From NCBI GenBank assembly GCA_027487685.1, contig JAIYDC010000005.1, forward strand, positions 1-32,256: DNA of 32,256 bases, read 5' to 3'. The notes under the pieces were generated by a model, which did not search any database, was not told the DNA's origin, and was given only the letters and a program-made list of their open reading frames with translations. This document shows positions 19,801 to 28,143 of the stretch, one piece after another. How positions within the stretch are numbered: the first letter of the stretch is position 1; each line of letters opens with the position of its first letter. This DNA comes from Pseudomonadota bacterium. GTDB taxonomy: Bacteria; Bdellovibrionota; Bacteriovoracia; Bacteriovoracales; Bacteriovoracaceae. A program made the position numbers and the translations under genes.

Positions 19801-20350
19801 CCCGGCGTGAATAGGTTCCCGGCTCCTCCACAGTACTCGCAGGGTAATACCCAAGATCACTTAACCTTCTCGCAAGGTCGAAGGGGGAAATAATGTCGTC
19901 CTTTTTGATGCTGAAGCTGTTGTTCCGGAAAAATTCCTGATCAGGCCCTAACAAGAGCGCAGCTTCTAGGGTCGTAACGATGGTCATAGGGGCATTAACT
20001 TGAAGGTTCTGCAGTACTGCCCAGCGCGCCAATAAGGTGGCTTCGGAAGTAAGAATAGAGCTATAAAGGCTGTGATTGTGTCCGGGATAGAAGACTATAT
20101 TTTTTATGTGCCTAAGGGAATCGTAGACATCCTCAGCTTCGTCCTGGCCGGCACAGATTATTATGTGCGTAGAGCTAAAGAGTTGCTTGGAAAAATAACT
20201 ACCCGCAAGAAGACACCACTGGTGAGGTGAAACTCCTTTCAGCGAAAGGTCTTGTTGATGGTTTTGAAGCCAGTAATCAATTTTAGCAGAGATTGCACTA
20301 AACAACGTCACATTAAAATCCGATGAAAAAGGTTGTCCTTCCACTCGCAA
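16835..20350 (-). CDS. mfd: Transcription-repair coupling factor Mfd
   Basis: A 1171-residue protein, close to the family norm (1148 in E. coli). The UvrB-homology part near the N-terminus includes GTYSRRGEIFDVYP. The RNA-polymerase-interacting domain holds VNDYVIHRDHGIGVYKG (about 505-520). The RecG-like translocase motor holds GDVGFGKTEVA (about 652), DEEHRFG (about 755), TATPIPRTL and QLRGRIGRSD (about 925). A TRCF C-terminal domain completes it. Mfd pushes or removes RNA polymerase stalled at lesions and recruits UvrA, encoded at the end of the same operon. The start is uncertain: there is no in-frame ATG near the N-terminus. TTG 20350 is the first start after an upstream stop, GTG 20344 is an alternative, and neither has a good ribosome site. 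The stop overlaps an upstream ATG of the next gene. Confidence 0.97.
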   Translation of the reverse strand: MRVEGQPFSSDFNVTLFSAISAKIDYWLQNHQQDLSLKGVSPHQWCLLAGSYFSKQLFSSTHIIICAGQDEAEDVYDSLRHIKNIVFYPGHNHSLYSSILTSEATLLARWAVLQNLQVNAPMTIVTTLEAALLLGPDQEFFRNNSFSIKKDDIISPFDLARRLSDLGYYPASTVEEPGTYSRRGEIFDVYPISQKPIRIHYFDDLIEEMYLIDLETQKTDRETTYSEVRFIPGAGYLTRDPYAARLRAKLPQAQPAFKNKYEARKLLLARIGEGQLFENYPLFVPLFFDQPKTLFDFLPVSAKLTFLNFDNALNSFEGFYAGQSEDYEALSMVVESGSVLPGPENFYLHKLPEYPFKRLYIDQLDITINLDTPFDRELHLSFEKMKTYLQTKLQLAGSVPENKYEYIKGCLKILRKELDVRGHLLVTYNSENARQELQFLLEENRLTELGTRLVFTFGKLDEGFYYKNEHIFVLSESDFFSVKKKKSKAVKASHKDLFAEQIATLKVNDYVIHRDHGIGVYKGLETIAAGDQQSDYLVILYEDNDKVYVPVYKLNLVQKHAEASSGLKVASLKSKKFADLKTKARSSVKKLAFDLIKLQAERKLRGGFPFSPPDHLFKEFELSFAFEETPDQQKAIHDVLEDMQGQYPMDRLVCGDVGFGKTEVAMRASMKAVLDKKQVVILVPTTVLALQHYHSFVKRFENFPVSINFISRFKSAKQKSEVMIEVAEGKVDILIGTHSVLSDKLEFHDLGLLIIDEEHRFGVAHKEKLKLLKTGVDVLTMTATPIPRTLQLSFLGIRDLSLIQTAPPRRQAIKTYIIKEDDLTLKAAIEKELSRGGQIYYVHNRVHDIEEHELYLKKLVPGARISVTHGQMNERDLEKRINDFYDHKSDILLATTIIESGIDIPNANTMIIDRADTYGLAQLHQLRGRIGRSDRKAYAYFIVPDNRLLSETAQRRLQALQTYAEMGSGFALASSDMEIRGAGDILGGEQSGHIEAIGLEFYMDLLQEAVQEIKGEQKVSVKNIEIQAPFSAYIPNAYIPDHALRLKYYKRLSNCNDLSRLEDIVTELADAFGHTPKELESLYAILRARIIFQPLGVRLVKVSGVQIGLFFDQEILNWNHQLRDKMLKFFIGKPKFYKLNPDSSVIALFKEHVSHQMLYEFAKHIAAEMGV

Positions 20351-20471
20351 CGAAGCATCGGGTCAACCTGTACAATACCTCGCCTAATACAAAATAACAC
20401 CTTTCCTAAATTCAACATCTTTTGTATCTTAAAAATACTTTTTTCCGACCTTAATTGAAGTGGAGACTTCC
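20351..20471. promoter_or_regulatory. Divergent intergenic region between mfd and nuoA
   Basis: This 121-base AT-rich gap must hold promoters in both directions. On the minus strand TTGAAT (20415-20410) and TGTATT (20391-20386) are 18 bases apart, each with 4 of 6 consensus matches, a weak candidate for the mfd operon. On the plus strand TTCAAC (20411-20416) and AATACT (20434-20439), 17 apart, are even weaker for nuo. The nuoA ribosome site TGGAGA (20461-20466) is clear. I cannot pin either promoter with confidence. Confidence 0.4.
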
Positions 20472-20888
20472 ATGACACCAGCTCAGATTGATGGCTTGAT
20501 GCCTATTGTTATGCTTATGGGTATAGCGGTTTTGATGTTTACGGGCGGACATTTTCTATCACTACTTCTTGCTCCTAAAAAGCCCTCTCACCTTAAATCG
20601 ACTCCCTACGAATGTGGCGAGTTGCCCGTAGGATCAGCTTGGTCTGCGTTTAACGTGCGCTTCTACGTAGTCGGGCTCATCTTTATCATTTTTGACGTAG
20701 AATCTGTACTCATGTTTCCTATCGCATCGGTTTTTAGGGAATTAAACGATATGGGAGAAGGTTTATACGTTCTCGAAATCTTCTTAAGCTTCATATCGAT
20801 CCTGGTTATGGGCATTGCCTATTGCTGGAAAAAAGGTGACCTGGACTGGGTTAAGTCTTATCAGGTCTCGCTCAATAATAATAAATAA
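20472..20888 (+). CDS. nuoA: NADH-quinone oxidoreductase subunit A
   Basis: From ATG 20472 the protein has 138 residues. TGGAGA (20461-20466) lies 5 bases upstream. A GTG at 20460 is in frame but would overlap that ribosome site, so ATG is preferred. Three membrane helices are visible, with the family hallmark YECGELPVGSAW and RFYVVGLIFIIFDVES. NuoA sits at the junction between the membrane and peripheral arms of complex I and helps form the quinone-channel loop together with NuoH and NuoJ. It is the first gene of a seven-gene operon and is followed 11 bases later by nuoH, not by nuoB as in most complete nuo operons. Confidence 0.97.
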   Translation: MTPAQIDGLMPIVMLMGIAVLMFTGGHFLSLLLAPKKPSHLKSTPYECGELPVGSAWSAFNVRFYVVGLIFIIFDVESVLMFPIASVFRELNDMGEGLYVLEIFLSFISILVMGIAYCWKKGDLDWVKSYQVSLNNNK

Positions 20889-20899
20889 GGCACCGACCC

Positions 20900-22018
20900 A
20901 TGAATCAAACGCTTGTCAGCTATCTCTCTCAATACGAGTTTTATGACATTCTTCTTGGCCTCTTTGGCAAGAATGAGGGCTTTTTAGCCTTCACGATCTA
21001 TCTCCTTTTTACCCTGGCCATTGTTGGCCTATGCGCAACCATTGGCGGCCTAGGAACATACGCCGAGCGGAAGATCTCGGCTGACATACAACAGCGAGTT
21101 GGTCCTAACCGTGTCGGTCCCTATGGAATCCTCCAGTTTCTGGCCGACGGTGTGAAGATGATCACAAAAGAAGATGTGATGCCTTTCACTGCCGACAAAT
21201 TCCTTTTTTATTTAGCTCCCATGCTGGCACTCATTGGTGTGTTCGCAACACTTGCAGTTCTTCCCTGGTCAAGTGGCTTCATCATGGCCGATCTTAATGT
21301 AGGGATCTTCTACCTCATCGCCATTTCTTCACTCGTCGGCGTATCTGTTTTCCTTGGTGGTTATGCATCCAATTCAAAATGGTCGATGCTTGGTGGATTA
21401 AGGGGTGCATCTCAGATCATTTCCTACGAAATCCCCGTTACCATTTCGGTGTTATCGATTACTCTTCTTGCTGGTGGCATGAGCTTTGGAACGATCCTAA
21501 GTCATCAACAGGGTACACCCATCAACTGGTTCCTATTTCATAATCCGTTTGCCTTCATTGCATTCTTTGTCTATTTCATAGGGGCCCTCGCGGAAACAAA
21601 CCGAGCGCCATTCGATCTTCCTGAGGCGGAATCTGAGCTCGTTTCCGGTTACCACACTGAATATACAGGAATGCGATTTGGGTTCTTTGCCCTGGCAGAG
21701 TACATTGAAGTTTTCGTCGTGTGCGGAGTTGGTGCTGCCCTCTTTTTGGGCGGGGGCAATCTCCCATTTAACATTAGCATTGATATCATTCCGCTCCAGC
21801 TAGTGCAGGTGACTGTATTCATGGCCAAAGCCCTGCTTCTTTATTATGTAGTCATTTGGGTACGGTGGACCTTCCCTAGGCTCCGAGTTGACCAGCTCAT
21901 GTCGATTTGCTGGAAATACCTTACCCCAATTGCGATATTCAATCTCGTTGGGAATGCTGTTTGGATGGTTATGTTTAACGGAAAATCCATCGCCGACCTT
22001 GTGTTCGGTGGCCATTAA
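20900..22018 (+). CDS. nuoH: NADH-quinone oxidoreductase subunit H
   Basis: A 372-residue membrane protein with about eight helices. Conserved loops are present: AERKISADIQQRVGPNRVGP and LADGVKMITKED in the first half, and PFDLPEAESELVSGYHTEY with MRFGFFALAEY in the second. These acidic and arginine residues form the quinone chamber and the start of the proton path. It couples quinone reduction in the peripheral arm to the antiporter-like subunits. AAGG (20887-20890) overlaps the nuoA stop codon, 9 bases before the ATG. In complete operons nuoI follows; here nuoJ follows after 13 bases. Confidence 0.99.
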   Translation: MNQTLVSYLSQYEFYDILLGLFGKNEGFLAFTIYLLFTLAIVGLCATIGGLGTYAERKISADIQQRVGPNRVGPYGILQFLADGVKMITKEDVMPFTADKFLFYLAPMLALIGVFATLAVLPWSSGFIMADLNVGIFYLIAISSLVGVSVFLGGYASNSKWSMLGGLRGASQIISYEIPVTISVLSITLLAGGMSFGTILSHQQGTPINWFLFHNPFAFIAFFVYFIGALAETNRAPFDLPEAESELVSGYHTEYTGMRFGFFALAEYIEVFVVCGVGAALFLGGGNLPFNISIDIIPLQLVQVTVFMAKALLLYYVVIWVRWTFPRLRVDQLMSICWKYLTPIAIFNLVGNAVWMVMFNGKSIADLVFGGH

Positions 22019-22031
22019 TTAAGGATAACAA

Positions 22032-22565
22032 ATGTTCGCGCAAGTCCTTTTTCTCATGTCGGCTTTTCTTACCATTGGTTGTGCTATCGCAGTGATGGTG
22101 ACGAAGAACATCATGCATTCTTGTATTTTTCTTCTTGGTTCACTGATCGGAGTGGCGGGTCTGTACGCAACCCTGGGTGCTGATTTTGTGGCAGTTACCC
22201 AGATTATGGTCTACGTTGGCGGTATCGTCATCCTTATGCTTTTTGCAGTCATGCTTACTGGCGGAAAGGACTTTGTATCGCGTGCTCAAAATCTCCTTGG
22301 TCTGGCCCCGGCCATGGGTAACAAGTGGACCTATGGCACTGGTCTATTTGTTGGTGCTGTTTTTCTACTTACGAATGTGAGCCTTTTGATGAATGTTTCA
22401 AAAGCTTATCCAGTGAAGAACTTCGGAAACGAGTTCCCTTCAACTGTTTCAGCAATTGGAAAGCTCCTCGTTAAAGAACATGTGCTCGCCTTCGAGCTCT
22501 CCTCTGTACTACTTCTTGGTGCTCTCGTTGGCGCGGCGATTATCGCTCGGCCAAGAAAGCAATAA
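22032..22565 (+). CDS. nuoJ: NADH-quinone oxidoreductase subunit J
   Basis: A 177-residue protein with five predicted helices. The third helix contains the conserved VAVTQIMVYVGGIVILMLFAVML, which includes the pi-bulge region known to switch conformation during turnover in complex I. It ends 13 bases before nuoK. AAGGATAA just before the ATG at 22032 serves as the ribosome site. Length and pattern are normal for the family. Confidence 0.97.
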   Translation: MFAQVLFLMSAFLTIGCAIAVMVTKNIMHSCIFLLGSLIGVAGLYATLGADFVAVTQIMVYVGGIVILMLFAVMLTGGKDFVSRAQNLLGLAPAMGNKWTYGTGLFVGAVFLLTNVSLLMNVSKAYPVKNFGNEFPSTVSAIGKLLVKEHVLAFELSSVLLLGALVGAAIIARPRKQ

Positions 22566-22578
22566 ACGGAAAAAATTT

Positions 22579-22884
22579 ATGATGGGCTTAACCTCTTATC
22601 TTGTCATCTCTCTGTTCCTCTTCATCACAGGTCTCGTCGTGATGATCTCTAGGAAAAACATCGTTGCCATACTCTTGGGCATTGAACTCATTCTCAACGC
22701 CGCGGCACTTAATTTCGTCGCCTATTCCCGCTACGTAACGGGGAACTTGGACGGGCATATCTTTAGTCTATTCATTATCGTTGTCGCCGCTGCGGAAGCA
22801 GCGGTTGGCCTCGCGATTATAATCCGTTTCTTTCAGATTAAAGAAACCATTCACATCGACGAAGCCACACAACTCCGAAACTAA
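22579..22884 (+). CDS. nuoK: NADH-quinone oxidoreductase subunit K
   Basis: From ATG 22579 the protein has 101 residues, the normal length (100 in E. coli), with three helices. The two buried acidic residues of the proton path are visible in LLGIELILNAAALNFV and VVAAAEAAVGLAIIIR. The frame is open much further upstream, into nuoJ, but translation there gives a polar sequence unlike NuoK. GGA at 22568-22570 lies 8 bases before the chosen ATG. A second ATG follows immediately at 22582. NuoK resembles the MrpC antiporter subunit and links NuoJ to NuoN. Confidence 0.97.
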   Translation: MMGLTSYLVISLFLFITGLVVMISRKNIVAILLGIELILNAAALNFVAYSRYVTGNLDGHIFSLFIIVVAAAEAAVGLAIIIRFFQIKETIHIDEATQLRN

Positions 22885-22893
22885 GGGCACCAC

Positions 22894-25110
22894 ATGGAAT
22901 ATACAGTTGGAAATATTGCGCCGATCTTCCTTGCACCAGTACTTGCGTTTGTCATAAACGCCTTTCTTGGAAGAAAGCTGCCTAGACAGGGTGATTGGCT
23001 AGCGACGTTCAGCATATTCGTCTCTTTTATCTTTTCCGCCCGCATCTTTGCCGACTTCGTATTCGGAAAGTTTGCTACAGATCAATATATTCATAAGACA
23101 TTCACATGGTTTGACCTCACATACGGGGCAAATATTTGGAAAGTCGACATGGGTGTTTACATCGATAATATGGCCGCCATCATGCTTCTCATGGTCTCAG
23201 GCGTTGCTTTTTTGATTCACCTCTTTTCAACGTGGTACATGGATCATGATGAAAAGCATGGTCGCTTCTTTATTTTCCTACCGTTGTTCACGAGCGCCAT
23301 GCTTGCACTTGTACTCTCAGACAACCTTCTCTCACTTTTTATTTTTTGGGAGATCATGGGCTTCTGTTCTTACTCTTTAATCGGAATTTATAATAAAAAA
23401 GAGAAAGCTGGAGACGCGTCCCTTAAGGCCTTCATGACCACCCGAGTGGGAGACGTATTTCTTCTTTTGGGGATGGTTGCGATTTGGATGGTGATTGGTT
23501 CTGTTTCCTACGTGGACATCTACGCAGCTATAGCTCAAGGTAAGTTTGCTGGACAAGCTGTCATGGGAATCTCCCTCGCAACCTTCTCCGGACTATGCAT
23601 TTTTCTTGGGGGCATGGGCAAGTCTGCCCAGTTCCCACTTCATGTTTGGCTCCCGGATGCTATGATGGGTCCAACTCCCGGTTCGGCATTGATTCACGCT
23701 GCTACTATGGTTGCCGCCGGAGTTTACCTATCCCTTCGGATGTATCCCCTGATGGTTCTTGGTGACCTGACTTGGTTTATCGCAGTTATAGGTGCGATCA
23801 CCGCATTTATGGCAGCGACCATCGCCCTTGTGCAGACAGATATTAAAGCCGTTCTTGCTTTTTCTACCATTTCACAGCTTGGCTATATGATGATCGGTGT
23901 CGGAGTAGGTTCTTACAACGCTGCCTTCATGCACCTTATAACACACGCGATTTTCAAGGCTTGTCTCTTCTTGTCTGCTGGATCTGTGATCCATTCGATT
24001 CATGAGCAGGAGATGCCGAAGATGGGTGGGCTTCGTAAATACCTACCCTACACTCATTTTGCGATGATGTGTTGTACGCTGGCCATCGCTGGCATTCCTT
24101 TATTTTCAGGCTTTGTGTCTAAAGACCGAATTCTTGGAGACGCCCTTTATTTTGGCTTCATGGCAGGGCAGAGCCCCCTTATGGCAATTGTTCCCATTTT
24201 GGGTTTTGCTGGAGCTGGTCTGACAGCTTTTTATATGTTCCGGATGATGTTTCTTACTTTTTATGGCGAAAATCGTATGCACCACGATGACCATGGTCAT
24301 GGTCATAAAGATGGCCATAATGATGAAGCTCATGGTCACGACATTCACCACGAGCATCTTTCTGTTCGGCAGAACATCCCTCTCCTCATTCTTTCGGTTT
24401 TCACTTTGGGCTTTTGGTTTGCAGGAACTCTCACTGGCCAGACTTTTGGTAAGGTCTTTGGTGCCAAAACTGAGTGGTTTAAAATTCTAGTAGAGGCTCC
24501 GAAAGTTGAGAGATTTGTTGATCACTCCCGAGAGCTTCTTGGTTCTACTGATACTCGCCCTTCTCTAGAGCTTCCTGTAGCTGTTTATGATCATCACAGT
24601 GACACTCAGACTGGTTACGCAGGGCCAAATCCTGACACACATAAAATCCATCAGGCCCATACAATAGGAGCCATTCTTTCGATCATTATTGCCTTTTCCG
24701 GAGTGTTCTTGGCCTACCTGATGTACATACGAAAATCAGTCACGCCGTTGTCGAGGACATTTTCTAGTTACACGGAGCTTCTTAAGAACCGATATTATTT
24801 TGATAATCTCTATGTGGATATCGTCATAAAGAAAGGGCTACTGCCTTTCAATCGCCTCCTATCTTGGTTTGACATGGGTGTTTACGACCGTTTTGCAGTT
24901 GACGGTTGGGCCAAGGTCAATAGAGTTCTTTTCACCGCTTCTAAATGGTTTGATAACGTAGTCGTCGACGCCATAGGCGTAGATGGAACGGGTGTTGCGG
25001 TTAATTTATTTAATCTTGTGCTTCGGATCGTACAGAGCGGTAAGATTCAGTTTTACTTCATCGTGCTGATCACGGTTCTTGCTTCTTATATTTGGACAGT
25101 AAATATCTAA
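22894..25110 (+). CDS. nuoL: NADH-quinone oxidoreductase subunit L
   Basis: At 738 residues this is longer than E. coli NuoL (613). It is the distal antiporter-like proton pump. Landmarks are FFIFLPLFTSAMLALVLSDN, LFIFWEIMGFCSYSLIG, QFPLHVWLPDAMMGPTPGSA and IKAVLAFSTISQLGYM, followed by ITHAIFKACLFLSAGSVIHS. The C-terminal part should form the long lateral helix that runs along the membrane arm. Some extra length is a His-rich loop at residues 462-488 with 11 His in 26 residues; similar loops are found in NuoL of other bacteria. AAGGG (22883-22887) overlaps the nuoK stop codon, 6 bases before the ATG. Confidence 0.98.
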   Translation: MEYTVGNIAPIFLAPVLAFVINAFLGRKLPRQGDWLATFSIFVSFIFSARIFADFVFGKFATDQYIHKTFTWFDLTYGANIWKVDMGVYIDNMAAIMLLMVSGVAFLIHLFSTWYMDHDEKHGRFFIFLPLFTSAMLALVLSDNLLSLFIFWEIMGFCSYSLIGIYNKKEKAGDASLKAFMTTRVGDVFLLLGMVAIWMVIGSVSYVDIYAAIAQGKFAGQAVMGISLATFSGLCIFLGGMGKSAQFPLHVWLPDAMMGPTPGSALIHAATMVAAGVYLSLRMYPLMVLGDLTWFIAVIGAITAFMAATIALVQTDIKAVLAFSTISQLGYMMIGVGVGSYNAAFMHLITHAIFKACLFLSAGSVIHSIHEQEMPKMGGLRKYLPYTHFAMMCCTLAIAGIPLFSGFVSKDRILGDALYFGFMAGQSPLMAIVPILGFAGAGLTAFYMFRMMFLTFYGENRMHHDDHGHGHKDGHNDEAHGHDIHHEHLSVRQNIPLLILSVFTLGFWFAGTLTGQTFGKVFGAKTEWFKILVEAPKVERFVDHSRELLGSTDTRPSLELPVAVYDHHSDTQTGYAGPNPDTHKIHQAHTIGAILSIIIAFSGVFLAYLMYIRKSVTPLSRTFSSYTELLKNRYYFDNLYVDIVIKKGLLPFNRLLSWFDMGVYDRFAVDGWAKVNRVLFTASKWFDNVVVDAIGVDGTGVAVNLFNLVLRIVQSGKIQFYFIVLITVLASYIWTVNI

Positions 25111-25137
25111 GGTTTCTTTTATAGAGAGAGGTTCGTT

Positions 25138-26655
25138 GTGAACGGAATTTTGAATTGGATTTTATGGTTACCGGTTATCGGTATGGTGGCCGTGATTCTT
25201 ACGCCGAAGGCGAAGGAAAACGCGATCCGCATGGTGACCCTGGCGACGACAACCGTTACCCTAGCGCTTTCGGTTATCCTTTACCTTAAATTTGACACGA
25301 CAACGGCCGACATGCAGTTCGTGGTTAAGTTTCCGTGGATCGAGCAGTTTCATATTAACTACTTCCTCGGTATTGACGGCATCACAATGTTGATGACCTT
25401 CTTGAACGCACTACTCTTCTTTATTTGTACTCTTTCTTCTTGGACAGTCGAAAAGAATGTAAAGGCTTACTTTGCTTTGCTTCTTATGCTCCAATCCACC
25501 GTATTTGGTGTCTTTTTCGCCTTGGACTTTTTTCTTTTCTATGTTTACTGGGAAGTTATGCTCCTTCCAATGTTTTTCTTAATTGGTATATGGGGCGGCG
25601 AGAACCGGGAGTACGCTGCGATAAAGTTTTTCCTCTACACCTTCTTTGGCTCAATTTTCATGCTTGTCGGTATCATCGCCCTTTACTATGCAACCGGCAA
25701 AGGTGTTGATTCCTTTAATATTATCGCTCTTCAAGGTGGTAAGTTTACTGAGCTTACCGTTGACCTCTTTGGTCAAACTCTTTCTTTCGAGACCCTCTTC
25801 TTCTGGTTTATGTTTCTTGGTTTTGCAATTAAGGTCCCAGTGTTTCCTTTTCACACCTGGCTCCCTCACGCGCACGTTCAGGCACCAACCGCTGTTTCTG
25901 TTATTCTTGCAGGCGTTCTCTTGAAAATGGGGACTTATGGCTTCCTCCGGATCGCCTTCCCAATTTTCCCACAGGCCGCCGTTGAATCCTCAACTATTAT
26001 TGCAGTCCTTGGTCTGATCTCTGTCATTTACGGTGCATTCTGCGCCATGGCCCAAGACGATGTTAAAAAGCTCGTTGCCTACTCTTCAGTCTCGCACATG
26101 GGCTTTGTTATGCTCGGTCTAGCCGCAATGACGACCCAGGGAATGAATGGGGCTGTACTCCAGATGTTCAACCATGGCACATCTACGGCCATGATGTTCT
26201 TGCTCATCGGAATCCTCTATGAACGTTCTCACCACCGTTGGATTGTGAAGCCTGATGGTTCTAAGGGTTACGGAGGTCTTTCGACCAAGCTGCCCAAGTA
26301 TACTACGGTCTTCATCATCGGTATGTTTGCCTCTTTAGGCCTTCCGGGACTCTCTGGTTTTATTTCTGAAGCCCTGATCTTCCTCGGTATTTACCAGCGC
26401 TTCACGACGATTACTGTGATTGCAGTCGTTGGTCTATTAATCGGTGCTGCTTATCTCCTTTGGATGTTCAAGCGGATGTTCTTCGGAGAGGTTAATCCTG
26501 AAACTGAAGAGTACGAGGACATGAATGCTCGTGAAGTCTTCTACATGATACCACTATGTGTGTGCGTTATTGTATTTGGAATCTTCCCGAGTCCACTGCT
26601 TAACGTGATGAAGGCTTCCGTTGGACAGCTTGTTGATCTCTTGAGCAAGTTTTAA
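25138..26655 (+). CDS. nuoM: NADH-quinone oxidoreductase subunit M
   Basis: A 505-residue antiporter-like pump subunit. The start is GTG 25138, with AGAGAGG (25125-25131) 6 bases upstream and no alternative ATG at the family's N-terminus. Family landmarks are LFYVYWEVMLLPMFFLIGIWGG, VPVFPFHTWLPHAHVQAPTAVSV and VKKLVAYSSVSHMGFVMLGL, then MFNHGTSTAMMFLLIGILYERS. Conserved Glu (in WEVM) and Lys residues of the proton path are present. It lies 27 bases after nuoL and 12 before nuoN. Confidence 0.98.
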   Translation: MNGILNWILWLPVIGMVAVILTPKAKENAIRMVTLATTTVTLALSVILYLKFDTTTADMQFVVKFPWIEQFHINYFLGIDGITMLMTFLNALLFFICTLSSWTVEKNVKAYFALLLMLQSTVFGVFFALDFFLFYVYWEVMLLPMFFLIGIWGGENREYAAIKFFLYTFFGSIFMLVGIIALYYATGKGVDSFNIIALQGGKFTELTVDLFGQTLSFETLFFWFMFLGFAIKVPVFPFHTWLPHAHVQAPTAVSVILAGVLLKMGTYGFLRIAFPIFPQAAVESSTIIAVLGLISVIYGAFCAMAQDDVKKLVAYSSVSHMGFVMLGLAAMTTQGMNGAVLQMFNHGTSTAMMFLLIGILYERSHHRWIVKPDGSKGYGGLSTKLPKYTTVFIIGMFASLGLPGLSGFISEALIFLGIYQRFTTITVIAVVGLLIGAAYLLWMFKRMFFGEVNPETEEYEDMNAREVFYMIPLCVCVIVFGIFPSPLLNVMKASVGQLVDLLSKF

Positions 26656-26667
26656 GCGAGGTTTCTT

Positions 26668-28134
26668 GTGATTGACCAATTACTTGGTTTCGTAACTTAC
26701 TACTGGCCGGAAATGATCACCATCGTTTTGATGATGACTCTTCTGGTTGCCGAGGCCACGGTAAAAGATGAGCACGCTCCGCGGACAAAGATCCACGTTT
26801 ACACTCAGTTTATGCTTGGCCTTGTCCTGGTAAACCTTTTTCTAAATCTTGGGGAGAAACCGCTACATATCTTCCATAATGCCGTAACAATTGATCCATT
26901 CAGTACGTTGATTAAGATCATTATGACTGCGGGAACTATGGGTGCTATTTTCTTGAGCCACTCCTCACGCGACATCTATACGAACCTCAAGTCTGAATTT
27001 TCCGTAATGGCGGTGGGCGTACTGATCGGTGGAATGCTACTCGCGTCTGCTAACAACATGCTGACCCTTTATCTTGGTATTGAGACTCTCTCGATACTTT
27101 CGTACGTTCTTAGTTCCTTTAAGCGAGATGAGGCGACCTCGACTGAAGCTGGGATGAAGTACGCTCTTTATGGCGGACTTTCGGCAGGGGTAGCTTTATT
27201 TGGAATGTCTCACCTTTATGGCGTTTTTGGATCGATTCAGTTCGTTGAAATGATTGACAAGATTCCAGGACTGGCCGGTCTTAACCTCGCCATTGTTATT
27301 GTATCTTTTCTTATGTTCTTTGTTGGAATTGGGTACAAGATTTCGGCTTTTCCATTTCACATGTGGACTCCGGATGTTTACCAGGGATCCCCGATCCCTG
27401 TGACAGCATTCTTTGCAATAGTTCCAAAGATGGCCGGGGTTGCTGCTTTAGTTCGTGTCTCATTCGTCTTTTTTCAGGAAGGCTCAGCTCTCACGGTGAC
27501 TTGGACTGGTCTGATACTCGTTATTGCAGCAATGACGATGACAGTCGGTAATGTGACTGCGATTGGCCAGAGTTCTGTTAAGCGTCTTCTCGCTTTTTCA
27601 TCCATTGGCCATGTCGGGATGATGATCCTTGGTGTTGTCGTTATGAACGAGGCCGGAGTACAGGCCATTCTATTCTACGGAATTGCTTACCTCTTTATGA
27701 CACTCATCGCGTTTTACATCACGTCATGTTTATCTGATATGTATGGCACTGATTCTTATGATGTATTCCGAGGCCTGGTCTACAAGCATCCTTTGATGGC
27801 CATCATCATGGCCGGTGTTTTGTTTTCTCTTGCAGGAATGCCACCATTCTCGGGATTCGTGGCAAAATTCAATATCTTTTCCGTTATAATTGAAAAGAAA
27901 CACTACGGAATTGCTCTAGTAGCAGCAATTAACTCAGTTATAGCACTTTATTATTACGTCAAGCTCGCGAAGACCATGATCTTTAGTGAGGCGGATGGGG
28001 AAGAGAGAGTTCTTTCGTTTACGACCGCCAATCAAATCGTAATCGTTGCTCTTTTTATACCAGTTCTTTTCCTTGGCATCTTCTGGGATTCAGCGATGGC
28101 ACTGGCCGGGAATGCCCAACTTTTTATCAAGTAA
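26668..28134 (+). CDS. nuoN: NADH-quinone oxidoreductase subunit N
   Basis: A 488-residue antiporter-like subunit, the one closest to NuoK. Landmarks are LYLGIETLSILSYVLSSF, KISAFPFHMWTPDVYQGSPI, VKRLLAFSSIGHVGMMILG and SLAGMPPFSGFVAKF. The start is GTG 26668, with GCGAGG (26656-26661) 6 bases upstream. It is the last gene of the operon; a strong hairpin follows 9 bases after the stop. All seven membrane subunits are now accounted for, and no nuoB, C, D, E, F, G or I is seen in the window. Confidence 0.98.
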   Translation: MIDQLLGFVTYYWPEMITIVLMMTLLVAEATVKDEHAPRTKIHVYTQFMLGLVLVNLFLNLGEKPLHIFHNAVTIDPFSTLIKIIMTAGTMGAIFLSHSSRDIYTNLKSEFSVMAVGVLIGGMLLASANNMLTLYLGIETLSILSYVLSSFKRDEATSTEAGMKYALYGGLSAGVALFGMSHLYGVFGSIQFVEMIDKIPGLAGLNLAIVIVSFLMFFVGIGYKISAFPFHMWTPDVYQGSPIPVTAFFAIVPKMAGVAALVRVSFVFFQEGSALTVTWTGLILVIAAMTMTVGNVTAIGQSSVKRLLAFSSIGHVGMMILGVVVMNEAGVQAILFYGIAYLFMTLIAFYITSCLSDMYGTDSYDVFRGLVYKHPLMAIIMAGVLFSLAGMPPFSGFVAKFNIFSVIIEKKHYGIALVAAINSVIALYYYVKLAKTMIFSEADGEERVLSFTTANQIVIVALFIPVLFLGIFWDSAMALAGNAQLFIK

Positions 28135-28143
28135 TCGTATTCT

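Noticed and set aside
20344-20400. Possible frameshift or truncated N-terminus of mfd because no ATG is present
   Set aside because: An in-frame TGA closely precedes TTG 20350, total length matches the family, and the first 60 residues already fit Mfd, so a non-ATG start is the simpler reading.
22456-22578. Extended nuoK overlapping nuoJ
   Set aside because: The extension translates to a polar, non-membrane sequence; a 101-residue product from 22579 matches NuoK exactly in length and helices.
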